Assembly: GCA_002428015.1 (NCBI GenBank)
Contig: DIZW01000078.1
Location: forward strand, 1 to 64,000
Length of the DNA: 64,000 nucleotides
Direction of reading: 5' to 3'
Origin: Oxalobacteraceae bacterium UBA6018
GTDB taxonomy: Bacteria > Pseudomonadota > Gammaproteobacteria > Burkholderiales > Burkholderiaceae_D
How positions within the stretch are numbered: the stretch's first letter is position 1; each line of letters begins with the position of its first letter. Positions 6,571 through 15,265 of the stretch are shown one piece after another. The translations under genes were made by a program, and so were the position numbers. The notes beneath the pieces were generated by a model that saw only the letters and a list, made by a program, of their open reading frames with translations, did not search any database and had not been told where the DNA came from.

Positions 6571-9303
6571 ATGACCATCAACCACGCCCCTGTGCGCGCG
6601 CGCCTTCCCCTGATGCTGCCGCTCGCCGCCGCCCTGGCGCTCGCGCTGGCCGCGCCCCACGCCAACGCCAACGCCAACGCCAACGCCGCGCCGCCGGGCG
6701 CGTGCCAAGGTGCCGCCTGCGCGTATCTCGACAACACCCAGTCGCCCGAAGCGCGCGCCAAGGATCTGGTGGCGCGCATGACCTTGGCCGAAAAAGCCGC
6801 GCAGATGCAGGACAACGCCCCCGCCATCGAGCGCCTCGGTCTGAAGCGCTACGGCTGGTGGAACGAAGTGCTGCACGGGGTAGCGCGGGCCGGCTACGCC
6901 ACCGTCTATCCGCAGGCGATCGGCATGGCCGCGACCTGGGACACGGCCCTGATGGACCACGTGGGCGACGCCATCGCCACCGAGGGGCGTGCCAATCACA
7001 ACGCCGCGATGCGGCGCGACGCGAGCGGCACCGAGCGCTATTTCGGCGTCAATTTCTGGACCCCGAACATCAACCTGTACCGCGATCCCCGCTGGGGCCG
7101 CGGCCAGGAAACCTACGGCGAAGACCCGACCCTGACCGGGCGCATGGCGGTGGCCTTCATCCACGGTATACAGGGCGACAATCCGCTGCTCTACAAGGGT
7201 ATCGCCACGCCCAAGCACTTTGTGGTCCATTCCGGCCCCGAGCCGCTGCGCCACGGCTTTAACGTCAACGTCTCCCCGTTCGACCTGGAAGACTCCTACC
7301 TGCCGGCGTTCCGCGCCGCTATCGTCGACGGCAAGGCCGACTCGCTCATGTGCGCCTACAACGCCGTCGACGGCGCCCCCATGTGTGCCAGCCCGCTGCT
7401 GCAAACGCGCCTGCGCGGCGACTGGGGTTTCAAGGGCTTCGTGGTGTCCGACTGCGACTCGGTCGATGACATGGTCACCGGCCACAAGTCCCATCCCGAC
7501 GCGGCGCACGCGGCCGCCGCGGCAGTCAAGGCCGGCACCGACCTCGACTGCGGCGCCACCTACCGCGCCCTGCCCGAGGCGGTCACCCAGGGCTTGCTCA
7601 GCGAGGCCGATCTCGACACCTCGCTGGTGCGCCTGATGAGCGCGCGCATCCGCATGGGCCTGATCGACGGCAGCCCCTACGACGCCATTCCGGCCGCCAC
7701 CATCAACGCCCCCGCCCACCGCGCCCTGGCCTTGAAAGCCGCCGAGGAGGCCATCGTCCTGCTCAAAAACAGCGGCGCGGTCCTGCCACTCAAGCCGCGC
7801 GCCCGCATTGCCGTGATCGGCCCCAACGCCGCCCTGCTGCAAAGCCTGGAGGGCAATTACAACGGCATCATGCGCGCCCCGTCCATGCCGCTGGCGGCCA
7901 TGCGCACGGCGCTCGGCACCGCCCGCGTCGCCTACGCCGCCGGCGCGCCGCTGGTCGACGGCATGCGCATGCCCGTGCCCGAAACCTTCCTCAAGCTCAG
8001 TGCCGACAGCGGCGTGCACGGCCTGAAGGGCGAATATTTCGACAACCTCAAGTTCGCTGGACCGGCGCGCATCACCCGCACCGACCCGGTCGTCAATTTC
8101 GACTTCTACCACAGCGCGCCCACCGGTCTTACCCCGCTGGGCTTTTCGGTGCGCTGGACCGGCGTGCTCACGCCGCCCGCGCCGGGCACGTATGAAATCG
8201 GCTTTCGCATGAGCCGGCGCCGCGGCGACGCCGCGCCCGACGTCAAGATATGGATCGACGGCGCCCTGGTGGTCACGCCCGAGCTGTCCGGCATCACGGC
8301 GGGTCAGACCGCCCTTTGCGTCGCCGGCAACTGCTCGCAGAAGACCAAACCGATCACCGTCACCTTCGCCGATACCCGCGCCCACAGCGTGCGCATCGAT
8401 TACGTGCGCACCAGCGAAGACCGCGCCAGCGCCTTTGAATGGGTCGCGCCGAAAGACGCCCTGCAAGGCGCGGCCGTCGCCGCCGCCCGCGCCAGCGACG
8501 CCGTGGTGGCCTTCGTCGGCCTCTCGCCTGATCTCGAGGGTGAAGAAATGAAGGTCGACTACCCCGGCTTCCACGGCGGCGACCGCACCAGCCTGACCCT
8601 GCCCGACAGCCAGCGCCGCCTGCTCGAAGCGGTCAAGGCCACCGGCAAGCCGCTGGTGGTCGTGGTCCTGAGCGGAGGGCCGGTCTCCGACCCGTGGGTC
8701 GAACAGAACGCCGACGCCATCGTGCAAGGCTGGTACCCCGGCGAGGCGGGCGGCGCGGCGCTAGCCAATATCCTCACCGGCAAGGCCAACCCGTCCGGCC
8801 GCCTGCCCGTCACCGTGTACCGCACGCTGGCCGACCTGCCGCCGTTCGAGGACTACGCCATGACCCACCGCACCTACCGCTACTTCAAGGCGCCGGTCCT
8901 CTACCCCTTCGGTCACGGGCTTAGTTATACCAGCTTCGCGTATGCCAAGCCGGTTCTGTCCGCCGCCACGATCGCGGCCGGCGCGCCGGTGCGGGTCGAT
9001 GTCAAGGTGAGCAACACAGGCCGGCGCGATGGCGACGAAGTGGTCCAACTGTATCTCGCCAAGCCTGGCAGCGGTGCCAATCCGGTGCTTGCCGGCTTCC
9101 AGCGCGTGCACGTGAAGGCTGGCACCAGCGCGTCAGTCACGCTGGCGCTCGACGCACGTGCGCTGTCGCAGGTCGATGCCCAAGGCGTGCGCAAGGTCGT
9201 GCCCGGTGAGTACACCCTGCATATCGGCGGCGGCCAGCCGGGCCACGCCAATACGGTCGCGGCTCGGCTGGTCGTCACGGGAGAACAGCTGCTGCCAAAA
9301 TAA
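6571..9303 (+). CDS. Secreted GH3 beta-xylosidase/beta-glucosidase with PA14 insert
   Basis: About 910 residues from the ATG at 6571, which begins a signal peptide (MTINHAPVRARLPLMLPLAA) followed by an Asn-Ala repeat. The order is GH3 N-terminal barrel (about 50-380), GH3 C-terminal domain interrupted by a PA14 domain (about 485-640, starting GEYFDNLKFAGP), and a C-terminal Fn3-like domain (about 805-900). The motif VVSDCDSV places the catalytic nucleophile at Asp294. YGWWNEVLHGVARAG is typical of the plant/Xanthomonas-type beta-xylosidase and arabinofuranosidase branch, so xylan-oligosaccharide breakdown is the best guess; beta-glucosidase remains possible. No neighbouring sugar transporter or regulator is present. 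An in-frame upstream TTG (6412) would spoil the signal peptide. Confidence 0.88.
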   Translation: MTINHAPVRARLPLMLPLAAALALALAAPHANANANANAAPPGACQGAACAYLDNTQSPEARAKDLVARMTLAEKAAQMQDNAPAIERLGLKRYGWWNEVLHGVARAGYATVYPQAIGMAATWDTALMDHVGDAIATEGRANHNAAMRRDASGTERYFGVNFWTPNINLYRDPRWGRGQETYGEDPTLTGRMAVAFIHGIQGDNPLLYKGIATPKHFVVHSGPEPLRHGFNVNVSPFDLEDSYLPAFRAAIVDGKADSLMCAYNAVDGAPMCASPLLQTRLRGDWGFKGFVVSDCDSVDDMVTGHKSHPDAAHAAAAAVKAGTDLDCGATYRALPEAVTQGLLSEADLDTSLVRLMSARIRMGLIDGSPYDAIPAATINAPAHRALALKAAEEAIVLLKNSGAVLPLKPRARIAVIGPNAALLQSLEGNYNGIMRAPSMPLAAMRTALGTARVAYAAGAPLVDGMRMPVPETFLKLSADSGVHGLKGEYFDNLKFAGPARITRTDPVVNFDFYHSAPTGLTPLGFSVRWTGVLTPPAPGTYEIGFRMSRRRGDAAPDVKIWIDGALVVTPELSGITAGQTALCVAGNCSQKTKPITVTFADTRAHSVRIDYVRTSEDRASAFEWVAPKDALQGAAVAAARASDAVVAFVGLSPDLEGEEMKVDYPGFHGGDRTSLTLPDSQRRLLEAVKATGKPLVVVVLSGGPVSDPWVEQNADAIVQGWYPGEAGGAALANILTGKANPSGRLPVTVYRTLADLPPFEDYAMTHRTYRYFKAPVLYPFGHGLSYTSFAYAKPVLSAATIAAGAPVRVDVKVSNTGRRDGDEVVQLYLAKPGSGANPVLAGFQRVHVKAGTSASVTLALDARALSQVDAQGVRKVVPGEYTLHIGGGQPGHANTVAARLVVTGEQLLPK

Positions 9304-9393
9304 GACGATAGCGGCAACGGCCATGCCTCGGTTGTATATCGGACACCGCGTCGCGGCAATTGGAATGAGGGCGAGCTGCCATCAATAAGTCAC

Positions 9394-9590
9394 GGGGTCG
9401 GAGGCGACATTCGGACACGGACTCGGCGGCGTAAGCAAATGTCGAATGCGCAATGGCCGGCAATCGATTTGTGCAATTTGGATACGGCGGTATTAAATAA
9501 TAAGCCAAGGGGTCGGAGGCGACATTCGGACACAGACTCGGCGGCGTTCGCAAATGTCGAATGCGCAATGGCCGGTAGTCGATTTGTGCA
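9394..9590. repeat. 115-bp tandem duplication, plus-oriented core copies 1-2
   Basis: The core (GGGGTCGGAGG ... ATTCGGACAC, 25 bp) occurs at 9394-9418 and 9509-9533. The following bases, ACTCGGCGGCG then CAAATGTCGAATGCGCAATG then CGATTTGTGCA, are also duplicated, so the repeat unit is about 80 conserved bases at a period of 115 bp. Only a few substitutions separate the two copies. Confidence 0.85.
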
Positions 9591-9600
9591 TTGAGGTGAC

Positions 9601-9910
9601 TGGGTGGAAAATAGCGAGATCCAAACCTCAGTTTCACATCGCAGCCGCAATCCGGATATACCCATAACAGAGCGGCTGAACTCGTGTCCGAATTTCGCCT
9701 CCGACCCCGTCGCATTGATGTGAGGGGGTAGTAAATAGCGAGGTCCAAACCTCAGCTTTTACGTCGCAGCCGCAAATCCGAATACACCTTGCTGGGCTCG
9801 TGTCCGAATGTCGCCTCCGACCCCGTCGCGCGTTGCTGAGCTCGTGTCCGAATGTCGCCTCCGACCCCGTCGCGTTGCTGAGCTCGTGTCCGAATGTCGC
9901 CTCCGACCCC
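9601..9910. repeat. Inverted core copies 3-6 with 124-bp and 42-bp tandem units
   Basis: The reverse complement of the same core (GTGTCCGAAT ... CTCCGACCCC) occurs at 9684-9708, 9800-9824, 9844-9868 and 9886-9910. Copies 3 and 4 belong to a diverged tandem duplication (AAATAGCGAG at 9609 and 9733, period 124). Copies 4-6 are spaced 44 and 42 bp, joined by GTTGCTGAGCTC. The core contains a small hairpin GTCG-CCTC-CGAC. The arrangement resembles a REP/BIME-type cluster. Orientation and irregular spacing rule out CRISPR. Confidence 0.85.
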
Positions 9911-9949
9911 GTCGCGTTTTTTGATTAGGGTCGTGGTGAGGGGAGCCTG

Positions 9950-11128
9950 CTAGCGGTGTATGAGCGGATATAGAATCAATCCCAGCAGTGCGGCCGCGGC
10001 GACAATCACGGGCTCCTGGAGTTTTTTGTATTTCCATAGCAGCGCGGCCGTTACCAGTGCGATCAGGGCGGTGGGAATGTCGACGATCGAGCGCTTGGCG
10101 ATCACCACCACCGATCCGGCAATCGCGCCAATCGCGGCGGCGGTGATGCCGTCGACGAATGCCAGCACGCCGGGCACGCGTCCGTATTTCTTGAAGTATG
10201 GCGCGGGAATCACGGTGAACACATAACACGGCACGAAGGTCGCCAAGGCGGCCACGCCGGCGCCAGGCAAGCCGGCAATGAGATAGCCGATAAACCCGAC
10301 GGTGATGACCACCGGCCCCGGGGTGATCATCGCGACCGCCACCGCGTCCACGAACTGTTTGTCGTTGAGCCAGTGATGTTCGGTCACTACGCCGCCATAC
10401 AGAAACGGGACGATCGCCAGCCCGGAACCGAATACGAAGGCGCCGGCCTTGCCGAAAAAGATCGCGATTTGGGCGAGTATGCCGCTGTCGGCGCCATTGA
10501 ACAGGCCTAGCGCGGGCGGCAACTGCGTCAAGGCGGCCCCGTGCAGACCGGCGCTGCCCAGCCATTTGGGCGGGCTGCGTACCAGCCAAACCAGTACCCC
10601 GGCGGCGATGAACAGCCAGGCAATCTCGCTTTCGGTGATGACGGTGACCAGCGCGAGCAGCAAATAAATCGCCCACAGCAGTTTGTCCGCGCCGATGCTC
10701 TTGGCGGTGAGTTTTTTGGCGCTCATGGCGATAATGCCGATCACGGCCGCGCCCACGCCATAGAACACAGCCTGCATCCAGGCGATGCCGCCGAAGCGCA
10801 CGTAGGCCCATCCTAGCGCGACCACCATCAAGAACGACGGCAGCACGAAGGCCACCCCAACAAGGGTGGCGCCGCGCAGCCGGTAGTGCACGTAGCCGAG
10901 ATAGATGGCCAGCTGCGCGGCCAGCGGCCCGGGCGCCAGCTGGGCCAGGGCCAGCCCTTCCTTGTAGTCGGCGGCGCTGATCCAGCCGCGCCGCTCCACC
11001 AGGTCGCGCTGCATATAACCCACCAGCGCGACCGGACCGCCAAATCCCATGCTGCCCAATACGAGCATGTACCTCACCATCTGCCAAAGGGAATAGCCGG
11101 GTGCGGCCGACGGGGAGGTGCTTGTCAC
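9950..11128 (-). CDS. chrA: Chromate transporter ChrA
   Basis: A 392-residue CHR-family membrane protein with two homologous halves. The first half carries FGGPVALVGYMQRDLVERRGWI and the AQLAPGPLAAQLAIYLGY motif; the second half has the parallel EHHWLNDKQFVDAVAVAMITPGPV. These G-G-P and P-G-P signatures are diagnostic of the family. It is expected to export chromate, or in some lineages to act on sulfate-like anions. The gene stands alone, with no chrB-type regulator, and is divergent from the cystine symporter with a 157-bp shared upstream region. Confidence 0.93.
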   Translation of the reverse strand: MTSTSPSAAPGYSLWQMVRYMLVLGSMGFGGPVALVGYMQRDLVERRGWISAADYKEGLALAQLAPGPLAAQLAIYLGYVHYRLRGATLVGVAFVLPSFLMVVALGWAYVRFGGIAWMQAVFYGVGAAVIGIIAMSAKKLTAKSIGADKLLWAIYLLLALVTVITESEIAWLFIAAGVLVWLVRSPPKWLGSAGLHGAALTQLPPALGLFNGADSGILAQIAIFFGKAGAFVFGSGLAIVPFLYGGVVTEHHWLNDKQFVDAVAVAMITPGPVVITVGFIGYLIAGLPGAGVAALATFVPCYVFTVIPAPYFKKYGRVPGVLAFVDGITAAAIGAIAGSVVVIAKRSIVDIPTALIALVTAALLWKYKKLQEPVIVAAAALLGLILYPLIHR

Positions 11129-11285
11129 GGTAGGTTCTCGCAGTTCTTCAACAGTTGGTGATCGACTTGGCGCGCGCTGGCGCGCGTGTTGACAGTATGC
11201 CTACTTGCAATGCGGCCGCCAAGCGGGCATCGATCCGCACCAGAGGCGGCCGGCAGGCCCAGCCGATTGTCGCTAGAATGCAGGC

Positions 11286-12692
11286 ATGTCATTTCAACCT
11301 TTGCTAGTCCTGAACCTGGCCGTGGCCGCCGCCTTGTGCGCGCTGCTGCTGGGCATGCAGGCGCGCCATGTGTCGTTCACCAAGCGGGTGTTCGCGGGCC
11401 TGGGCCTGGGCGTGCTGCTGGGCGCGGCTTTGCAGGCGGCCTACGGGGCGGACGGGCCGTTGGTGGCCACCACCAACAGCTACCTCGATATCGTCGGCAG
11501 CGGTTACGTCAAGCTGCTGCAGATGATCATCATGCCGCTGATTATGGTGTCGATCGTCGCCGCCATCCTCAAGTTTCGCGACGCGGCCACGCTGGGCAAG
11601 ATCAGCGCCTTGACGGTGGGCATACTGATGCTGACGACGACGGTGGCGGCCGGCATCGGGATCGCGATGGCGAAGCTGTACGGCTTGAGCGCGGTGGGCT
11701 TGACGGCGTCGGGCGCGGAGCTGGCGCGCGGGCAGTTCCTGACCGGCTCACTGGGCACGGCGCAGGCGGTCTCGCTGCCGGGCATGATCCTGAGCGTGAT
11801 TCCCGCCACCCCTTTCCTCGACATGACCGGCGCGCGCCAGACCTCGACCATCGCGGTGGTGGTCTTTTCGCTGTTCGTGGGGGTGGCGGCGACCGGCATC
11901 GCGCCCAAGCGCCCGGACCTGTTCGAGGCTTTCCAGCGTTTCGTCGACGTTGCCCATGCGATCGTGATGCGCATGGTGACCCTGGTGCTGCGCCTGACCC
12001 CGCTCGGGGTGTTCGCCCTCATGACCGAGGTGGTGGCCAGCTCCAGCCTTGCCAGCATCGTCAAGCTGCTCACCTTCGTGATGGCCTCGTACAGCGCGCT
12101 GCTGCTGATGTTCGGCGTGCACCTGCTGCTGATCTCGGCGGTGGGCTTGAACGGGCGGCGCTACGTGAGGAAGATATTCCCGGTACTTGCTTTCGCGTTT
12201 TCCTCGCGCACCAGCGCGGGGGCGATTCCGATGTCGGTGCAGACCCAGACCACGCGCCTGGGCACGCCGGAGGGCATCGCCAACGTGGCCGCCTCTTTCG
12301 GTTCGACCATCGGCCAGAACGGCTGCGCCGGCATCTATCCGGCCATGCTGGCGGTGATGATCGCGCCCACCGTGGGCATCGATCCGTGGTCGGCGGCCTT
12401 CATCGCGCCGCTGCTGGTGACCGTGACCCTGGGCTCGGTCGGCGTGGCCGGGGTCGGCGGCGGCGCCACCTTCGCGGCATTGATCGTGCTCTCGGCCATG
12501 AACCTGCCGGTGGCGCTGGCGGGCCTGTTGATTTCGATCGAGCCGCTGATCGACATGGGCCGCACGGCCTTGAACGTGAGCGGGTCCATCACCGCCGGCA
12601 CCGTCACCAGCCGCCTGCTGGGACAGACCGACCTGACCGTGTTCGACAGCGACGCCGAGCTCAACCTGGACGAGGTGGAGCAAGCCACCTGA
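11286..12692 (+). CDS. tcyP: L-cystine/dicarboxylate symporter, TcyP-like (DAACS family)
   Basis: A 468-residue sodium:dicarboxylate symporter-family protein with about eight to ten membrane helices. Diagnostic stretches are KLLQMIIMPLIMVSIVAAI, the Ser-rich hairpin AFAFSSRTSAGAIPMSVQT and ASFGSTIGQNGCAGIYPAM. The N-terminus and hairpin are those of the TcyP/YdjN cystine branch rather than GltP or DctA. It would import L-cystine, which fits the sulfur genes cysB and cysI elsewhere in the window. Substrate is inferred from subfamily resemblance. Confidence 0.82.
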   Translation: MSFQPLLVLNLAVAAALCALLLGMQARHVSFTKRVFAGLGLGVLLGAALQAAYGADGPLVATTNSYLDIVGSGYVKLLQMIIMPLIMVSIVAAILKFRDAATLGKISALTVGILMLTTTVAAGIGIAMAKLYGLSAVGLTASGAELARGQFLTGSLGTAQAVSLPGMILSVIPATPFLDMTGARQTSTIAVVVFSLFVGVAATGIAPKRPDLFEAFQRFVDVAHAIVMRMVTLVLRLTPLGVFALMTEVVASSSLASIVKLLTFVMASYSALLLMFGVHLLLISAVGLNGRRYVRKIFPVLAFAFSSRTSAGAIPMSVQTQTTRLGTPEGIANVAASFGSTIGQNGCAGIYPAMLAVMIAPTVGIDPWSAAFIAPLLVTVTLGSVGVAGVGGGATFAALIVLSAMNLPVALAGLLISIEPLIDMGRTALNVSGSITAGTVTSRLLGQTDLTVFDSDAELNLDEVEQAT

Positions 12693-12727
12693 GAGCCGGA
12701 GAGTATGTCGATCATGCCCGCTCATCA

Positions 12728-12822
12728 CACCAGAAAGTGCCCACTCGTCGGTTGCAACTGCTCGCCATAGCCCGGGCTATGGCTTTGCTTTGCTTTGCGC
12801 CTAGATTGGCCTCTTTCTGGTG
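12728..12822. repeat. Nested palindromic element after tcyP
   Basis: Outer 10-bp inverted arms CACCAGAAAG (12728-12737) and CTTTCTGGTG (12813-12822) enclose a perfect 20-bp palindrome GCCATAGCCCGGGCTATGGC (12764-12783). GTTGCAAC (12751-12758) is also self-complementary. It lies in the 225-bp tcyP-phosphatase gap and has no gene. It could be a REP-like unit or a complex terminator; there is no U-tract. Confidence 0.6.
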
Positions 12823-12917
12823 CCTGCTCGGTCACGCCCGAAAAAGTCTCCAGCGCTGAGGCGCCGTATCGTGCGCTGAGCTGCCGTCGAATCCGTCTAT
12901 GATGACGTGGTGTCAAC

Positions 12918-13697
12918 ATGAACGGAACGACCATGGAGCAGAAATGGCCGCAGGATATCTGGCTGGTACGGCACGGGCAAAGCGCGGGCAACGTGGCGCG
13001 CGACGCGGCCGAGGCCGCTAACGGCTTGCACATCGATATCGCCGAGCGCGATGTCGACGTTGCCCTCTCGGCGCTGGGCCTGGACCAGGCCAAGGCGCTG
13101 GGCGACTGGTTCGGTACCCTGCCCCAGGAGCAGCGCCCCAACGTGGTGCTGCACTCGCCCTATGTGCGCGCGGTCGAGACGGCGCGCATCCTGGTCGAGC
13201 GCATGGCTGCGGCGGAAACACCGGTCGTGCAGGTCGACGAGCGCCTGCGCGAGAAGGAGTTCGGCATCCTGGACCGCCTCACCGTGCTGGGCATTTCCCA
13301 GAAATACCCCGAGCTGCACGACCAGCGCCAGCACGTGGGCAAGTTCTATTTCCGTCCGCCGGGCGGCGAGAGCTGGTGCGATGTCATCTTGCGCCTGCGC
13401 AGCGTGCTCGACACCATCACCCGCGAGTACAACCGCGAGCGCGTGCTCATCGTCGGCCACCAGGTGACGGTCAACTGCTTCCGCTACCTGCTCGAGCGGC
13501 TGGACGAGGCGACCATCCTCGCCTTCGACCGCGCCGGCGACGTGCCCAACTGCTCGGTCACCTCCTACGCCTTCGACCCGGCCCTGGGCAAGCGCGGCAA
13601 GCTGGTGCTCAAGCTGACCAATTTCGTGGCGCCGCTGGAACAGGCCGGCACCCGTATCACTGTCCAGAAAGACATTCCCGTCGCGCCGAAAGCCTAG
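12918..13697 (+). CDS. Histidine phosphatase family protein
   Basis: A 259-residue phosphoglycerate-mutase-like protein. The phosphorylated His19 lies in the signature LVRHGQSAGN, and further conserved residues are seen in VVLHSPYVRAVETARI, REKEFG and the second catalytic His in VLIVGHQVTVN. It hydrolyses a phosphomonoester, but substrate cannot be told from the sequence. An internal ATG at 12933 (MEQKWPQ) with GGAA upstream is an equally plausible start. The next gene, nnrD, starts immediately after its stop codon, so the two are probably cotranscribed. Confidence 0.88.
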   Translation: MNGTTMEQKWPQDIWLVRHGQSAGNVARDAAEAANGLHIDIAERDVDVALSALGLDQAKALGDWFGTLPQEQRPNVVLHSPYVRAVETARILVERMAAAETPVVQVDERLREKEFGILDRLTVLGISQKYPELHDQRQHVGKFYFRPPGGESWCDVILRLRSVLDTITREYNRERVLIVGHQVTVNCFRYLLERLDEATILAFDRAGDVPNCSVTSYAFDPALGKRGKLVLKLTNFVAPLEQAGTRITVQKDIPVAPKA

Positions 13698-14543
13698 TTG
13701 GCCTCCCCATGCGCGAACCCGCCCCAGACCATCGACCCGGCCGCGCTGCGTGCCTGGCCGCTGCCGCCCCCCAACGCAGCGGGCGACAAGGAAAGCCGCG
13801 GCCACGTGCTGGTCCTGGGCGGCGCGCGCGAGATGCCGGGGGCGGTGATCCTGGCGGCCACGGCGGCCCTGCGCGCAGGCGCCGGAAAGCTGACCATCGC
13901 CAGCGTGGCCCAGCTGGTGGCGCTGGCCATCCCTGAGGCGCGCGTGCTGGGCCTGCGCGAAACGCCCGAGGGCGGCTTCACAGGCGAGGCGATGGCCGCC
14001 CTCGATCCGCTGGCAGACAAGGTCAACGCGACCCTGATCGGGCCCGGCATGCAGGACGAGGTGGCTACCGCGGCGCTGGTGCGCGCCCTGCTGCCGCGCC
14101 TGGACGGCACCGCCGTCGTGCTCGACGCCGGCGCCATGGGGGTCATCCTGCATCCAAACCAGGGCGGCAAGGCGCCGTTCCGCTTTACCCTGCCGGTGCT
14201 CGTCACGCCGCACGCCGGCGAGATGGCTCACCTGAGCGGCAAGTCCAAGGAAGAGGTGGGCGCCGACCCGGACCGGCACGCGCGCGCCGCGGCGCGGCAA
14301 TGGAACCCGGTGGTGGCGCTCAAGGGCGCGCGCACCGTCATCGCCGCCCCGGACGGCGCCCTGTGGCAGCACGAGGGCGGCAACGTGGGCCTGGCCAGTT
14401 CGGGCTCAGGCGATACCCTGGCCGGGCTGATCGCCGGGCTGGCCGCGCGCGGCGCACCGCTGCACCAGGCGGCATGCTGGGGGGTGGCGCTGCACGCCCA
14501 GGCCGGAGAACGCCTGGCCGCGCGCATGGGGCTGCTGGGCTAG
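13698..14543 (+). CDS. nnrD: ADP/ATP-dependent NAD(P)H-hydrate dehydratase
   Basis: A 281-residue ribokinase-like (YjeF C-terminal domain) enzyme that repairs hydrated NAD(P)H. Visible motifs are GHVLVLGGAREMPGAVILAA, RAGAGKLTIAS, PHAGEMAHLSG, the KGARTVIAAPDG strand and GSGDTLAG with catalytic Asp239. The epimerase half (NnrE/YjeF-N) is absent, so here the dehydratase is a separate protein. The start appears to be TTG at 13698, directly abutting the phosphatase stop; the nearest ATG (13709) is out of frame. Confidence 0.92.
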   Translation: MASPCANPPQTIDPAALRAWPLPPPNAAGDKESRGHVLVLGGAREMPGAVILAATAALRAGAGKLTIASVAQLVALAIPEARVLGLRETPEGGFTGEAMAALDPLADKVNATLIGPGMQDEVATAALVRALLPRLDGTAVVLDAGAMGVILHPNQGGKAPFRFTLPVLVTPHAGEMAHLSGKSKEEVGADPDRHARAAARQWNPVVALKGARTVIAAPDGALWQHEGGNVGLASSGSGDTLAGLIAGLAARGAPLHQAACWGVALHAQAGERLAARMGLLG

Positions 14544-14865
14544 CGCGCGAGATCCCCGCGGAAATTCCGGCCCTGATGCAGGCGCTCTCGGCAAGTTAAT
14601 TCAACGGTTCGTTTGATCTATCTCAATTTGCGAGGGCATGGAGCAAAAACTTCCATCGCATCGCAAAAAAACCCGAACCGGGCGAGTAGTTGAACGTCTA
14701 ATTGTTACAGTCACATTTTTGCACTGACGGGACCGCGAGGCTGCAATCCCCTGATGGTCCCTCGCTGGGCCGCATCAGGGCCCAGTGCGGACTGGACAAT
14801 GGCGCCGCCGGCTGACCGCGTCACCGCACCGGCGGCACATCATTCAACCGAACCAGGAGCATACA
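14544..14865. other. 322-bp intergenic region with no gene
   Basis: Upstream of the Thr-rich lipoprotein. An AT-richer stretch (14595-14725) probably holds that gene's promoter, but no clear -35/-10 pair was identified. No repeat family or RNA gene was recognised. Confidence 0.4.
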
Positions 14866-15213
14866 ATGAACAGTTTATCAAAAGCACCAAAAGTCTTGCT
14901 GACCGCCGCCCTGCTGGCCGCCGTGCTCGGTGGCTGCAAGCGCAACGAGCCGACCGCGCCCACCAGCGACACCACCGCGACCACGCCGAGCACCACCTCG
15001 GGCACCAGCGGCACTGCCGGCACCACAGGCGCCGGCACCAGCACCATGCCAGCCAATACCGGCACCACGAGCGACACCACGGGTACCACGGGCACCACGG
15101 GCACGACCGGCAGCACCAGTAACAGCAACACGAGCGGCACCAGCGGCACCAGTGGCGCCACAGGTACCGGCACCAGCGGCACCGGCACCACCACCACGCC
15201 GCCCAACCGATAA
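14866..15213 (+). CDS. Thr/Gly/Ser-rich low-complexity lipoprotein
   Basis: A 115-residue protein with a good ribosome-binding site (AGGAG, 14855-14859). Residues 1-24 form a lipoprotein signal peptide with lipobox LGGC (Cys24), followed by KRNEP. The remaining 85 or so residues are almost only Thr, Gly, Ser, Ala and Asn, in short repeats of the type T-x-G-T-T-G. The DNA shows matching GGCACCACG-like repeats, so the tract probably grows and shrinks by slippage. No enzymatic domain is possible in such sequence; a flexible surface or periplasmic linker role is conceivable. It is convergent with the RND operon. Confidence 0.75.
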   Translation: MNSLSKAPKVLLTAALLAAVLGGCKRNEPTAPTSDTTATTPSTTSGTSGTAGTTGAGTSTMPANTGTTSDTTGTTGTTGTTGSTSNSNTSGTSGTSGATGTGTSGTGTTTTPPNR

Positions 15214-15265
15214 TCGTCGCCTTGCTGTCGCCGGCAGCCCAGGGCGCGCCGGCGATCTGGCAACG

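Larger units (their letters stand above)
9304..9949. other. 646-bp intergenic region filled with repeats
   Basis: No gene. The region between the GH3 and chrA stop codons contains six copies of a 25-bp core in two orientations and two larger duplications; each is listed separately. No transposase frame is visible. Confidence 0.75.

Noticed and set aside
9394..9910. CRISPR array
   Set aside because: The cores occur in both orientations, spacing is irregular, and the text between cores is itself duplicated rather than unique.
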